A stretch of DNA of 64,000 nt, taken from Hydrogenophaga crocea (GTDB lineage Bacteria; Pseudomonadota; Gammaproteobacteria; Burkholderiales; Burkholderiaceae_C). Positions 44,231 to 53,921 of this stretch are shown here, one piece after another. The position numbers and the translations under genes are program-made. The notes under the pieces are model-generated. The model saw only the letters and a list, made by a program, of their open reading frames with translations. It did not search any database and was not told where the DNA came from. Position 1 is the first letter of the stretch; each line of letters begins with the position of its first letter. The stretch covers positions 1,178,001 to 1,242,000 of the forward strand of contig NZ_CP049989.1 in assembly GCF_011388215.1 (NCBI RefSeq). Reading direction: 5' to 3'.

Positions 44231-45415
44231 TCAGTGGCCGGATCGGTAGGCCCAGGTCTTGGCCTCTGACGGCGCATTGGCCAGCGCCGCCCCCAGCAGG
44301 ATGATCGCGACACTGAACGCCATGCCCGCCGTGAGGTTGATGTGATCGGCGATCACGCCGGCCGCCCATGGACCGATGGACTGTCCGACCGAGAACATGA
44401 GCGTGAAGAGCGCGACGTACGATGCCCATTCGGAGGCCGGTCGGGTGCTTCTGGCCAGCAAGGTGACGGAGGTCGGTGCGATGAACAGTGACAGACCGTA
44501 AAGCAGCGCTGACGTCAAGGTGGGCAAACCGCCGCTGCCCAGGAAGCTGATGCTCACGCCCACGGCTGTCGTGAGCAGGCAAGTGGCCAGCGTTCTGGTG
44601 GCTGGCCAGGTGTTGAGCGCGCGTGCCCAGATCAGCGGCGACAGGCAAATGCCGAAACCGAGCACACACCAGGCCAGCGTCACAGCCTGCCACCCCTCGC
44701 CGCGTTCGTTGATCCATGCGGCGAGGAAGGTGAGGTAGACGTTGTTACCTGCGCCGAACAACAGATAGGCTGACAGGCAAGGCAGATAGGGCGCAATCGG
44801 GATCGGCTTGTCGCCAGCCGCAGGACTCAGGGATGCGTCGTGCTTCAAGCTTGCCGCCACCCGAAGCGGCAGGACTGCCAGCAAAGCGCTGGCAACGCCG
44901 ATCGCGTACCAGGTCGACACCCAGGCGGTCGAACCCATCTGTTCCAGCCAGCGTGGCACGAACGCGCCGGAGAGGATCATGCCGATGCCAGCGCCGGCAA
45001 AGTAAAGCCCTGTTGCCGTGCCGCGGATGCGCGCATGGTTCGCGTAGATCTTCGAGACCAGTGCGGCCCCGCAAGAGAACATCCAGGCGGAACCGAACCC
45101 GGTGAGGCTCCTCATGACGGCAAGGTGCCAGAAGTCCTTCAGCACGGGCGTCGCAAGCAGCGATCCGACCACGATCACGGTGCCGATGCGAAACGCACGG
45201 GCGGGTGAAACTGCCCGCAGACCCGCGTAACCCGCCAGGGCGCCGAGCATGTAGCCCACCGCATTCACGGTGTTCAGAAGGCCGGCTGTGGCGTAAGTCC
45301 ATTGCAGGTCCTCGCGCATGGCCGGCAACACCAACCCGTAAGCGAAGCGCGCGATGCCGTTGCTGATGGCCACGGCCATCGAGAGTTGAATCGCGGGCCA
45401 GAGTCCAGGCGTCAC
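44231..45415 (-). CDS. MFS transporter, YbfB/YjiJ-like
   Basis: 394 aa starting at GTG 45415, one base after the GST stop. Twelve helices; the N-terminal SNGIARFAYGLVLPAMREDL matches the YbfB/YjiJ group. It exports or imports an unknown small molecule. It is probably co-transcribed with the GST gene upstream. Confidence 0.9.
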   Translation of the reverse strand: MTPGLWPAIQLSMAVAISNGIARFAYGLVLPAMREDLQWTYATAGLLNTVNAVGYMLGALAGYAGLRAVSPARAFRIGTVIVVGSLLATPVLKDFWHLAVMRSLTGFGSAWMFSCGAALVSKIYANHARIRGTATGLYFAGAGIGMILSGAFVPRWLEQMGSTAWVSTWYAIGVASALLAVLPLRVAASLKHDASLSPAAGDKPIPIAPYLPCLSAYLLFGAGNNVYLTFLAAWINERGEGWQAVTLAWCVLGFGICLSPLIWARALNTWPATRTLATCLLTTAVGVSISFLGSGGLPTLTSALLYGLSLFIAPTSVTLLARSTRPASEWASYVALFTLMFSVGQSIGPWAAGVIADHINLTAGMAFSVAIILLGAALANAPSEAKTWAYRSGH

Positions 45416-45416
45416 G

Positions 45417-46139
45417 TCACACCTCGACGTTATGCACGCCGCTGATCTCCGCGTCCACCGGGAACTTCAGTGTGCTGTGCGGGGCTCTGCGAAAGCACTC
45501 CAGCAGCTCTGCCTCAGCGGCCAGGGTGTCCAGCACCGGGTGGTTTTGCGTCTCGATCATGGTCGGCACCATGCGCTTGCAGAACGTCCAGGCCACGGCG
45601 CTGCTCACCTCCGGCAAGGCCGGTGGCTTGTCCCGGAAGTTCCATTGGTGAAGGCGAAGCGCCGCTTCAAGCTGGTCGAGGGCTTCGGTGAGCTGAATGC
45701 CGACCCGGATCAGCCAGGGAGAGTGACGCTTCTCGGGAGGGCGAAGGAAATCCTCGAGCACCAGCTGGATGGATTTCTCCATGACGGCCAGCGCCAGGCT
45801 CTCCAGCCGGAGATACATCGCGCGCTGCTTGCGTCCGTTGGGGATGGCGCTCCACGCGTTTCTCGACACTACCGAGGCGTACTGAATGATCAGGCCCGAA
45901 TCCATCAGGACATCGCCGCTGTCGCAGACGAAGGTCGGGGCCTTGACCACCGGGTTGATTTGCGCGAACTCGTGGTAGTGCGAGAAAACCGAAAGTGGGA
46001 CGTGCTCGAAATCCACGTCCATGAGCTGCAGGGCAATGGCCAGGCGCCGGACGTAGGGGGAGTCGAGAAGGCCCACCAGCTTCGTGTTCGTACTCCGCCG
46101 ACGCGAGCTGGCGTAGGGGTGGCTTCTGTGAACGCTCAT
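45417..46139 (-). CDS. Glutathione S-transferase family protein
   Basis: 240 aa from the ATG at 46139, with an 18-residue N-terminal extension before the thioredoxin fold (KLVGLLDSPYVRRLAIAL). Conserved NPVVKAPTFV (cis-Pro) and DSG motifs bind glutathione; the C-terminal part is all helical. It may conjugate or isomerise intermediates of the neighbouring catabolic genes. Directly followed by the MFS gene. Confidence 0.88.
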   Translation of the reverse strand: MSVHRSHPYASSRRRSTNTKLVGLLDSPYVRRLAIALQLMDVDFEHVPLSVFSHYHEFAQINPVVKAPTFVCDSGDVLMDSGLIIQYASVVSRNAWSAIPNGRKQRAMYLRLESLALAVMEKSIQLVLEDFLRPPEKRHSPWLIRVGIQLTEALDQLEAALRLHQWNFRDKPPALPEVSSAVAWTFCKRMVPTMIETQNHPVLDTLAAEAELLECFRRAPHSTLKFPVDAEISGVHNVEV

Positions 46140-46310
46140 GCCTGTTGACCGTTGGAGTATCCGGGCGCACCAAGGGGCTCGGGTGCCGATGGCGAATGCG
46201 GTCAGTAGGCCCTAAGCGGCAGGCGATGAATGGAAAGATGATTCCGGCCACTGCAGCCGGATTCGTGTCTACCTCGGGATTATTCAAGCGTCCGCGATGG
46301 CGCGTCGGCT

Positions 46311-46706
46311 TCAGCCTGGCGCGTTGTGGCAGACCACACAGAGCTTGTTGCCCTCGCTGTCCCGGAAGTAGGCGCCGTAGTAGTGCGGGTGGTACTCAGG
46401 GCGCAATCCCGGTCCGCCTTCGTCCGTTGCACCGGCGGCCATGGCCACCGCGTAGGCCTCGTCCACCATCTCACGCGTCGTCGCCAGCAACGCGATCATT
46501 TGTCCGTTGCCGGGTCGATGCGCTTGCTGGTCATACGGGCGACCAATGAGAAACAGGGGGCGTGGTCCTGGATCGGACTGCCAGCCAGCCCATGGCCGGG
46601 CGGGATCGCAGAACCGTTCGTCAATCCCCATCGCAGCAAATAGCGCGCGGTAGAAGCGCAGTGCGCGGTCGAAGTCTTGCACACCCAGGAACGTGTGGGA
46701 AATCAT
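46311..46706 (-). CDS. VOC/glyoxalase family protein
   Basis: 131 aa. Begins HTFLGVQDFDRALRFYRALF and ends with a YGAYFRDSEGNKLCVVCH strand, the usual vicinal-oxygen-chelate pattern, with metal ligands likely H4 and residues near 120. Could be a lyase, dioxygenase-like or glyoxalase-like enzyme; specificity unknown. Confidence 0.88.
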   Translation of the reverse strand: MISHTFLGVQDFDRALRFYRALFAAMGIDERFCDPARPWAGWQSDPGPRPLFLIGRPYDQQAHRPGNGQMIALLATTREMVDEAYAVAMAAGATDEGGPGLRPEYHPHYYGAYFRDSEGNKLCVVCHNAPG

Positions 46707-46739
46707 GTGGTCGGGGCTGTGTCTTGCTTTGTGACGTGA

Positions 46740-47663
46740 TCAATCGGCCATCGCAGCCGAATCCGAAGCGACCTGACGCTGGATCCAGTCGAGAAACAGG
46801 CGCATTGGCTCGCGGCGCGATTGCTCCTCCGACACCACGGCGTGATACGGCTTGGCCGGTATCGAGTGGCTGGTGATCAGTTCGACGCGGCCGCTTTGCA
46901 GGTGCGCTTGCGCCAGTCGCCGTGGAACGATGGCCAGGCCCACGCCGTGCGCCGCGCATTCGAGGCCGAACTGCAAATCGACGGTGTTGATCCGTGGTCT
47001 GGCCTTGAGGCTGGCGGGGATCAGGCCGCTGGCCCATGTTGTCCACTCCATGGAAGGGTGCTGCACCAAAGGCAGTGTCGAAATCACCTCGGCCATGGTC
47101 ATGAATCTTGCTTTTCGCGCAAGCTGCGGATTTCCTACGACCACGAGCCGGTCCTCCCACATCGGGATCGACATCATGTCCGGCAACGAGGGTCCGCCAT
47201 AGCGAAGGCCAATGTCCACGCCATCGCCGAGGACCGATTCGAGCCGATCCACCGCACTCACGATGAGCTCGATACGAGGGTGCGCAGCATGAAAGCCGTT
47301 CATGCGCGGGCCCAGCCACAGTCGCGCCAGCCCGCGCGATGACGATACGCGGATCTGCGTCGTGGCCGTGGACGATTTCAGGTAGTGATCGTCTCTCAGC
47401 CGCCGGGCAAAGGCCTGTGATGCGGCGAAGTACGAGTGGCCCACCGGTGTCAGGATCACCAGAGGGGAGTAGCGGTACACCAGGCGCAACTTGAGGCGAT
47501 GTTCGAGCAGCGCGATCGAATGCGTCAGCGCGGACTTCGTGATGCCGAGTTCGCTGGCGGCACGAGACAAGCTCTGGTTGCGTGCAACCGACTCGAAGGC
47601 CAGCAGATTGCTCATCGGCGGGAGCTGTCCGATGGGTGCACTCTTTTGTCGCGTCGTGTTCAT
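46740..47663 (-). CDS. LysR family transcriptional regulator
   Basis: 307 aa. HTH at about residues 16-75 (NLLAFESVARNQSLSRAASE; ITKSALTHSIALLEHRL) and a GcvA-like effector domain. It is divergent from another LysR gene at 47780 with a 116-bp gap. Confidence 0.93.
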   Translation of the reverse strand: MNTTRQKSAPIGQLPPMSNLLAFESVARNQSLSRAASELGITKSALTHSIALLEHRLKLRLVYRYSPLVILTPVGHSYFAASQAFARRLRDDHYLKSSTATTQIRVSSSRGLARLWLGPRMNGFHAAHPRIELIVSAVDRLESVLGDGVDIGLRYGGPSLPDMMSIPMWEDRLVVVGNPQLARKARFMTMAEVISTLPLVQHPSMEWTTWASGLIPASLKARPRINTVDLQFGLECAAHGVGLAIVPRRLAQAHLQSGRVELITSHSIPAKPYHAVVSEEQSRREPMRLFLDWIQRQVASDSAAMAD

Positions 47664-47779
47664 GGCTATATGCTATCGAGCACTGTTGCCATCCGGAACG
47701 ACCCGAAGCCCATGGGTTTGCAAGGGCAGCCAGGTCAACCCGGTGCAAACGACGACCGACCGTTGACAAACTTTCGAAC

Positions 47780-48691
47780 ATGAGTCAGCCCACCACACCA
47801 GCGGCCGCCCAGTTTCCGCTCCATGAATTGCTGGCGTTCGAAGCAGCGGCCCGCCACGGCTCGTTCCAGAAAGCCGCGGACGAGTTGAGCGTGACGCAGT
47901 CGGCGGTGAGCCACCGTGTCATCAACCTCGAGCGGCGCCTGGGCGTCTCGCTGTTTGCGCGCAAGGGCCGTGGCATTGCGTTGACAGACGAGGGCGCCAC
48001 CTACCTAGACGGTGTCTCCGCCGCGTTGACATCGCTGTGGGCGGCGGGCGAAGAGCTCCGCCTCGCCGAGCATTCCCTCATTCGCGTGAACTTCGCGCCA
48101 TCCATTGGCAACGTCTGGCTGCTACCTCATCTGCCGGAGTTCATGCGCAACCACCCGAGCATCCAGATCGAGGTGGCGAGCATCGCCACGCCTGAGGAAG
48201 CGAACCGGGCAGACTGGGATGTGCTGGTGCACTACGGTAGCGGTGTAGGCGACGACGCGCGCCGCGCCCCGCTGCTGACCGATGAGGTGCTGGTGGTCGG
48301 TCGCCCCGACATCCTTCCCGAAGCCGGGCAGGGATTGCGAGTCGAGGATGTTGCATGCCTGACCGTTCTGCGCCATACGCTGTTGAACTGGCTCGACTGG
48401 AGTGCGGGCGCGTTCGGCAGGAAGACCGAACCTGCGCGATACATGCATTTCGACGACTCGATCACGATGCTGGAGTCGGCGGTCAGCGGTGCGGGCATCG
48501 CGGTCACCACGCGCATTGCTGCAACGCCGTACCTGAAAGAGGGCGCGCTGGTGCAGATCCACCCCTTCGTGCTCAAGGATAACGAGTACTACGTGGAGCT
48601 GTCGGAGTCGGGCGAGCTCAAGCCCGCGGCCAAGGCGTTTACCGACTGGATCGTTCGTCTCGCGTCGGCGGATCGGACTCCCGCGTTCTAA
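47780..48691 (+). CDS. LysR family transcriptional regulator
   Basis: 303 aa from the ATG at 47780. HTH at about 13-72 (LLAFEAAARHGSFQKAADEL; VTQSAVSHRVINLERRL), then an effector domain. Its 3' end overlaps the stop of the convergent LysR gene by three bases. Probably autoregulated from the shared divergent region. Confidence 0.93.
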   Translation: MSQPTTPAAAQFPLHELLAFEAAARHGSFQKAADELSVTQSAVSHRVINLERRLGVSLFARKGRGIALTDEGATYLDGVSAALTSLWAAGEELRLAEHSLIRVNFAPSIGNVWLLPHLPEFMRNHPSIQIEVASIATPEEANRADWDVLVHYGSGVGDDARRAPLLTDEVLVVGRPDILPEAGQGLRVEDVACLTVLRHTLLNWLDWSAGAFGRKTEPARYMHFDDSITMLESAVSGAGIAVTTRIAATPYLKEGALVQIHPFVLKDNEYYVELSESGELKPAAKAFTDWIVRLASADRTPAF

Positions 48692-49614
48692 GTGGCTTCG
48701 GCAGCGAGCTCCTGCTCGATCCATTGCGCGAGGCGCTGCACGGCGGGGTTGGCCACCGATTGCTCGGCGAACACCAGGTAGTAGTGGAGGCCGACGATGC
48801 GGTGTTCTGGGAACACCACCTGCAGCCGCCCTTCGCGCAGTGTTCTCGTGATCGACGGTGTTCTGCCAATGGCCACGCCGCCACCCTGGACGGCCGCCTG
48901 AATGGCGTGGTCGTATTGCGTGAACTGCACCGTTTTTTGCCCCAGGCGGTGTTCCAGGCCCAGTCGCGTCAGCCATTCCGACCAGGCCATCCAGGGAAAG
49001 CGGCTCCTGCCTGGTCCGTAGACGATCAGTGTCTGACTCAGCAGGTCGACGGGTTTGCGGATCTGGGCGGCCACCTCCGGACTGGCCACCAAAAAGGCTT
49101 CCTCCGTACCGAGGCGCCGGGCGAGCGGAGAGGCCAGCGGATCCAACGGAAGGCGTATCGCCAGGTCATAGCCTTCACGTTCCAGGTTCGACACGCCCTC
49201 GCTGGAGTCGATGATCACGTTCACATCCGGCGCGACCTGGCGAAAACGCGTCAGGCGAGGCACCAGCCACATTGAGACGAACGACGGCCAGGCGGTCAAG
49301 GTCACCGTCTCGACGTGCTCCGACAGCAAACGGCCGATGGACGACTCCAGTGCATTGAGAGCCTGCTGAACGCCTTGCAGAACCACCTTGCCTTCTTCGG
49401 TCAGCTGCAACTGGCGGGAGCCACGAACAAAGAGCTGGCACGACAGCACCTCCTCCATCGAGCGGATCTGCTTGCTGATGGCCGATTGCGTCAGTGAGAG
49501 CTCCTCGGCCGCCTGCGTGAAGCTCAACAGACGCGCGGCGCTCTCGTAGCCTCTCAGTGCATCGAGCGAGAGGTGGCGAAGTTGTCTGGCGACTGAACTC
49601 TTGGTGGGTGTCAT
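48688..49614 (-). CDS. LysR family transcriptional regulator
   Basis: 308 aa from the ATG at 49614. HTH at about 16-75 (ALRGYESAARLLSFTQAAEEL; LTQSAISKQIRSMEEVL, split by the turn). Divergent, 93 bp, from the DUF2917-MFS-TRAP run starting at 49708, so it is the best candidate to control that transport operon. Confidence 0.93.
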   Translation of the reverse strand: MTPTKSSVARQLRHLSLDALRGYESAARLLSFTQAAEELSLTQSAISKQIRSMEEVLSCQLFVRGSRQLQLTEEGKVVLQGVQQALNALESSIGRLLSEHVETVTLTAWPSFVSMWLVPRLTRFRQVAPDVNVIIDSSEGVSNLEREGYDLAIRLPLDPLASPLARRLGTEEAFLVASPEVAAQIRKPVDLLSQTLIVYGPGRSRFPWMAWSEWLTRLGLEHRLGQKTVQFTQYDHAIQAAVQGGGVAIGRTPSITRTLREGRLQVVFPEHRIVGLHYYLVFAEQSVANPAVQRLAQWIEQELAAEAT

Positions 49615-49707
49615 GAATTGGAGGCATGCCTGGGGTTCTGAAGATTCCAACCACGCCGGGTGTGACTCGTTGACGATCGGTTCCTCCCCTCGCAAAGGAG
49701 GCACACG

Positions 49708-50055
49708 ATGCTTTCACACACTTCGGCCCGCACTCTACAAGTCGAGCCTGTTCTCATCAACCTGAAGGCCGGCGAAGCGCTTGAATGCACGGCCGGCGCC
49801 ATCTGGGCAACGCTGGATGCGGGGCGCGATACCCCCGACGCCATCGATGAATTGCTCTACCCGGGCGATGTGCTGCTTTCAAGTCAGCGGCGAACCTACT
49901 GCCTCTCCAGCCTGCGTCGGCAGCCGGCGAGCTATCGCGTCCTTGTCGCAAGCCCGTCATTCGACAAGCGGGTCGCGAGTTGTCCGCGATTGCACGGGGC
50001 GGCGTACACCCTGTTCAAGGCCGCGATGGGGCAACCCGAAGGAGCACTCGCATGA
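49708..50055 (+). CDS. Small DUF2917-like protein
   Basis: 115 aa with an excellent ribosome site (AAAGGAGG) ahead of the ATG at 49708. A beta-rich middle (ALECTAGAIWATLDAG; YPGDVLLSSQRRTYCLSSL) matches the DUF2917 pattern. Its stop overlaps the MFS start (ATGA, 50052-50055). Function unknown; it may fine-tune or sense for the operon. Confidence 0.7.
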   Translation: MLSHTSARTLQVEPVLINLKAGEALECTAGAIWATLDAGRDTPDAIDELLYPGDVLLSSQRRTYCLSSLRRQPASYRVLVASPSFDKRVASCPRLHGAAYTLFKAAMGQPEGALA

Positions 50056-51254
50056 AGCTGAGCTCCAGAGACCTCTTCTTCATCGTCCTGTGCGGGCTGA
50101 TCATGTTCCTGTCCATCGGGCAGCGGCATTCGTTCGGGCTGTACCTGATTCCCGTCACCAGCGACTGGTCGTGGGGGCGTGAGACGTTTTCCATTGCCAT
50201 CGCGCTGCAGAACCTGGTCTGGGGCGCTGCGCAACCCTTTGCGGGCATGCTGGCCGACAAGATCGGCTCCAAGCGCGTGATGGCCTTGGGCGGCGCCTTC
50301 TACGCCTTGGGCGTCGTGCTCATGCCGTACAGCAACGATGGTGTGCTCTTCGCCATCACTGCTGGCCTGTTTGTCGGTCTTGGCCTCAGCGGAACGGCCT
50401 TCGGCATCGTCTATGGCGCCGTGGGTAAGGCCGTTGCCCCGGAGCGCAGGCCGGCAGCGCTCGGCCTGGTGGGCGCAATCGGCGGTGCAGGGCAGTTGTT
50501 GATGCTGCCCGTGAACATGACCCTGATCGAGAGCTACGGGTGGACGACCGCCGCGCTGGTGATCGCCGTGATCGTCGCAGCCATGATTCCGCTCGCCCTG
50601 TCCACGGGAAAATCCGAAGTCACGCCGCCCCAGGCGAGCGAACTGACCATGCGCCAGACCCTGGCCAACGCCTTCGGGGATCGCGACTTCTGGCTTCTGA
50701 CCGTGGGCTTCCTGGCCTGTGGCTTCCAGCTGGCCTTCATCGGCACGCACATGCCCGCCTACCTGGCGGACAACGGACTGAGCCCTTCCGTGGCCACCAC
50801 GGCACTGGGCCTGATCGCCCTGACCAACATCGCCGGCACGTATCTGTTCGGCGTGTGGGGAACCCGTTGGTTGCGCAAGACGCTCACCGTCTGGATCTAC
50901 CTCGGGCGGGCTGCGGCCATTCTGATGTTGCTCTGGCTGCACCTCAGCCCATGGACGGTATACGCATTCGCCGCCGTCATGGGTTTCCTGTGGCTCGGGA
51001 CTGTGCCGCTGACCAACGGAATGATCGGTCAGATCTTCGGGATGCGTTACGTCAGCACCTTGTTTGGCTTCGTGTTCCTTTCGCACCAGATCGGCAGCTT
51101 CCTGGGGGTCTGGCTCGGTGGATGGTTGTTCGATGCTTACAAGAGCTACACCTGGGTCTGGATCCTGGCCGCTGCGCTGAGCCTGCTTTCGGCGGTCCTT
51201 CATGCACCCATCCGGGAGCGTCGCGCGCCGGTGGCCGCGGCGGCAGCGGCATGA
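50052..51254 (+). CDS. MFS transporter (oxalate/formate antiporter-like group)
   Basis: 400 aa from the ATG at 50052. Twelve helices; SIGQRHSFGLYLIPVTSDWSWGRE and ADKIGSKRVMALGG are typical of the monocarboxylate/oxalate-formate MFS group in this class of bacteria. It is coupled to the DUF2917-like gene upstream and to a 49-aa gene downstream, and lies ahead of the TRAP DctQM genes. Confidence 0.9.
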   Translation: MKLSSRDLFFIVLCGLIMFLSIGQRHSFGLYLIPVTSDWSWGRETFSIAIALQNLVWGAAQPFAGMLADKIGSKRVMALGGAFYALGVVLMPYSNDGVLFAITAGLFVGLGLSGTAFGIVYGAVGKAVAPERRPAALGLVGAIGGAGQLLMLPVNMTLIESYGWTTAALVIAVIVAAMIPLALSTGKSEVTPPQASELTMRQTLANAFGDRDFWLLTVGFLACGFQLAFIGTHMPAYLADNGLSPSVATTALGLIALTNIAGTYLFGVWGTRWLRKTLTVWIYLGRAAAILMLLWLHLSPWTVYAFAAVMGFLWLGTVPLTNGMIGQIFGMRYVSTLFGFVFLSHQIGSFLGVWLGGWLFDAYKSYTWVWILAAALSLLSAVLHAPIRERRAPVAAAAAA

Positions 51255-51400
51255 GTCGGACGCCGCTGCACCGCGCGCAGAACCTAGCACTTGCAGTGGT
51301 GCTCGCGGCCCTGGCCACCGGGGCGATGTCCTGGTACGCGAGTCCCATGACCTCGTTTCTGCTGGCCGACACCTGGCTGCTGTGCGCCGGCCTCAGGTAA
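51251..51400 (+). CDS. Small single-pass membrane protein
   Basis: 49 aa from the ATG at 51251, overlapping the MFS stop (ATGA). One hydrophobic stretch (about 11-40) after a basic N-terminus; no known family. Translational coupling and the terminator just after it (51438) suggest a real last gene of the MFS operon, perhaps a transporter-associated peptide. Confidence 0.5.
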   Translation: MSRTPLHRAQNLALAVVLAALATGAMSWYASPMTSFLLADTWLLCAGLR

Positions 51401-51437
51401 CCCGTTCCGCACGAAAGAGCCACCCAATCCACCTCAT

Positions 51438-51479
51438 GCCAAAGGCCACGCCCATGTGGCCTTTGGCGTTTTCGTTTTT
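51438..51479 (+). terminator. Terminator between MFS operon and TRAP genes
   Basis: A perfect 12-bp stem (GCCAAAGGCCAC with GTGGCCTTTGGC), 6-nt loop, then GTTTTCGTTTTT. It separates the MFS operon from dctQM, which therefore need their own promoter or read-through. Confidence 0.85.
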
Positions 51480-51528
51480 GCATCGATCCCCTTAACCCAA
51501 CGTTCTCAAGCAAAGGAGACAAGTCACC

Positions 51529-52071
51529 ATGCCATTCCTTCTCAGCCTGTCGCGCGCCTCGGATGCACTCAATCGATGGATCGGTTGGTCTGCGATGTGG
51601 CTCATCCTGGCGGCCACCTTGATCAGCGCCGGCAATGCGATCGTTCGCAAGGCGTTCGGCGTGAGTTCCAACGCGTTCCTCGAGGTCCAGTGGTACCTCT
51701 TTGCTGCGGTGTTCGTGCTGGGGGGAGGCTATGCCTTTCTGCAGAACGTGCATGTCCGCATCGACTTCCTGTCGGCCAAGCTCAGCGCGCGAACGCGCAA
51801 CTGGATCGACATCGTCGGCATCGTCGTGTTCCTGACGCCGTTGTGTCTGCTCATGATCCATGAGGGCTGGCCCGTGTTCGCCAACGCCTGGGCCACGGGT
51901 GAAGTCTCCTCCAATGCCGGGGGGCTGATTCGTTGGCCTGTCCTGCTCCTGATTCCCGTGGGCTTTGCCGTGCTGCTCCTGCAGGGCCTGTCCGAACTCA
52001 TCAAGCGGGTGGCCTACCTCAAAGGCCTGATTGAAGACCCGTTGCAGCCAGAGGCCGGCCAATCGCACTGA
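51529..52071 (+). CDS. TRAP transporter small permease subunit (DctQ-like)
   Basis: 180 aa from the ATG at 51529 with an AAAGGAG ribosome site. Four helices in the DctQ arrangement; NAFLEVQWYLFAAVFVLGGGYAFLQNVHVRID is the family core, split by a helix break. It works with DctM (52125) and a periplasmic binding protein in sodium-driven import. Confidence 0.92.
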   Translation: MPFLLSLSRASDALNRWIGWSAMWLILAATLISAGNAIVRKAFGVSSNAFLEVQWYLFAAVFVLGGGYAFLQNVHVRIDFLSAKLSARTRNWIDIVGIVVFLTPLCLLMIHEGWPVFANAWATGEVSSNAGGLIRWPVLLLIPVGFAVLLLQGLSELIKRVAYLKGLIEDPLQPEAGQSH

Positions 52072-52124
52072 GCGCTCCGGACGATCCAGACACCCACCGC
52101 CATTCCTAGAAGAAATCGTGCGTC

Positions 52125-53840
52125 ATGAATGAACTGCTTTCCACCCAATTCGTACCGCTGATGTTTGCGGGCCTCTTGTTGTTCTTGCTGTCGGGCTTTC
52201 CGGTGGCCTTTGCGCTGTCGGCCACAGGTCTGTTCTTTGGCTTCGTCGGGATGGAGATCGGCCTCTTTCCCGCGAACCTGTTCCAGGCGCTTCCGCTGCG
52301 CGTTCTGGGGATCATGCAGAACGACACCCTGTTGGCGATTCCCTTCTTCACGCTGATGGGCTTGATCCTGGAGCGCAGCCGCATGGCCGAGGATCTGTTG
52401 GAGACGGTTGGTCAGGTGTTCGGCGCCGTCCGCGGCGGCCTGGCGGTAGCAGTGATTCTGGTCGGGGCGCTTCTGGCAGCCACCACCGGTGTGGTGGCCG
52501 CGGCGGTGATCTCGATGGGCCTCATCTCGCTACCCATCATGCTGCGCTACGGCTACAACCGCACCATCGCCACCGGAACCATCACGGCCTCCGGCACACT
52601 GGCCCAGGCCATACCGCCGTCGCTGGTGCTGATCGTTCTGGCCGATCAGCTCGGCCGCTCGGTCGGTGACATGTACGCCGGCGCGCTGATTCCCGCGCTC
52701 ATGCTGGTCGGCCTGTACCTGACTTTCGTGGTGCTGGTCGCGATTTTTCTGCCCAGGTGGGTGCCCGCGCTGCCGAAGGAGGCGCGCATTTACACCGAGC
52801 CCAACGGTGCCTCGGGCCACGTCTCGTTGCTGGTGCTGCTGGTCATCTGCGGTGCAGCCAGCTGGGTCTGGAGCCTGAATCACGCTCGCATCATCAATCC
52901 GGTGCTCGGTCGCGAGATGGCGCCCGGCGGAGATGAGGTGCTCATCCTGTCCATCACCGTGGGTTCGGTGCTTGCCTTGCTGCTGGCGGCTGTGAACCGC
53001 CTGCTGGGCTTGAGGCTGCTCTCGCGCCTGGCCCAGCAGGTCACCTTCGTGCTGATTCCGCCGCTGGTGCTCATCTTCCTCGTTCTGGGCACCATCTTCC
53101 TCGGCATCGCGACCCCTACCGAGGGGGGGGCCATGGGCGCGGTGGGCGCGATGCTGATGGCCGCGATGCGGGGCTCGTTCAGCTGGCGACTCTTGAGGGA
53201 AGCACTGGAACGGTCGACGCGACTGTCCATCTTCGTGATGTTCATCCTGGTTGGCTCGACCGTCTTCAGCTTTACCTTCAACGCCGCCGATGGTCACATC
53301 TGGGTCGAGCATCTCTTCGACAAGCTGCCGGGCGGGCAGCTCGGCTTCCTCCTGTTCGTGAACTTCCTGGTGTTCATTCTGGGGATGTTCATCGACTTCT
53401 TCGAGATCGCGTTCATCGTCGTGCCGCTGCTTGCGCCGGTGGCGGAGAAGATGGACATCAACCTCATCTGGTTCGGCGTTCTGCTGGCCATGAATATCCA
53501 GACCTCGTTCCTCACCCCGCCTTTCGGCTTCGCGCTGTTCTATCTGAGGAGCGTGGCCGCGCGGGACGACTACCGTGACAAAGTGACGAACAAGCTCGTC
53601 AAGGGTGTGCGCACCGAGGAGATCTACAAAGGATCCATCGCCTTCATCGTCATTCAGTTGGTGATGGTGGGCGTCATCCTGTTCTTCCCGAACCTGGTCA
53701 TCGGCAACCTGCACCAGGACAAGCGCATCGATGACAACGCCGTCAATGACATGCTCTATAACATCGACAGCGACATTCCGTCGGCGGTCACGCCGGGTGG
53801 CAACCCGCCGCCGGACGGTGGTTCGATGAACCTGGATTGA
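52125..53840 (+). CDS. TRAP transporter large permease subunit (DctM-like, long form)
   Basis: 571 aa, well above the roughly 430 aa of classical DctM. The core is typical (SGFPVAFALSATGLFFGF; TITASGTLAQAIPPSLVLI; ATPTEGGAMGAVGA). Extra length lies in a middle helix pair near 225-295 and a 60-residue polar C-terminal tail. The long form goes with TakP/FcbT1-type binding proteins, as found at 53980 and 41420. It uses a sodium gradient for uptake. Confidence 0.92.
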   Translation: MNELLSTQFVPLMFAGLLLFLLSGFPVAFALSATGLFFGFVGMEIGLFPANLFQALPLRVLGIMQNDTLLAIPFFTLMGLILERSRMAEDLLETVGQVFGAVRGGLAVAVILVGALLAATTGVVAAAVISMGLISLPIMLRYGYNRTIATGTITASGTLAQAIPPSLVLIVLADQLGRSVGDMYAGALIPALMLVGLYLTFVVLVAIFLPRWVPALPKEARIYTEPNGASGHVSLLVLLVICGAASWVWSLNHARIINPVLGREMAPGGDEVLILSITVGSVLALLLAAVNRLLGLRLLSRLAQQVTFVLIPPLVLIFLVLGTIFLGIATPTEGGAMGAVGAMLMAAMRGSFSWRLLREALERSTRLSIFVMFILVGSTVFSFTFNAADGHIWVEHLFDKLPGGQLGFLLFVNFLVFILGMFIDFFEIAFIVVPLLAPVAEKMDINLIWFGVLLAMNIQTSFLTPPFGFALFYLRSVAARDDYRDKVTNKLVKGVRTEEIYKGSIAFIVIQLVMVGVILFFPNLVIGNLHQDKRIDDNAVNDMLYNIDSDIPSAVTPGGNPPPDGGSMNLD

Positions 53841-53921
53841 TGGGTTTGGTCTGACTGTCTGCTTGCTCGCGTCGCGGGCGGGCAGCCTCGGTGGCTCGCG
53901 AACAAGTCATGCCGGAATGCA

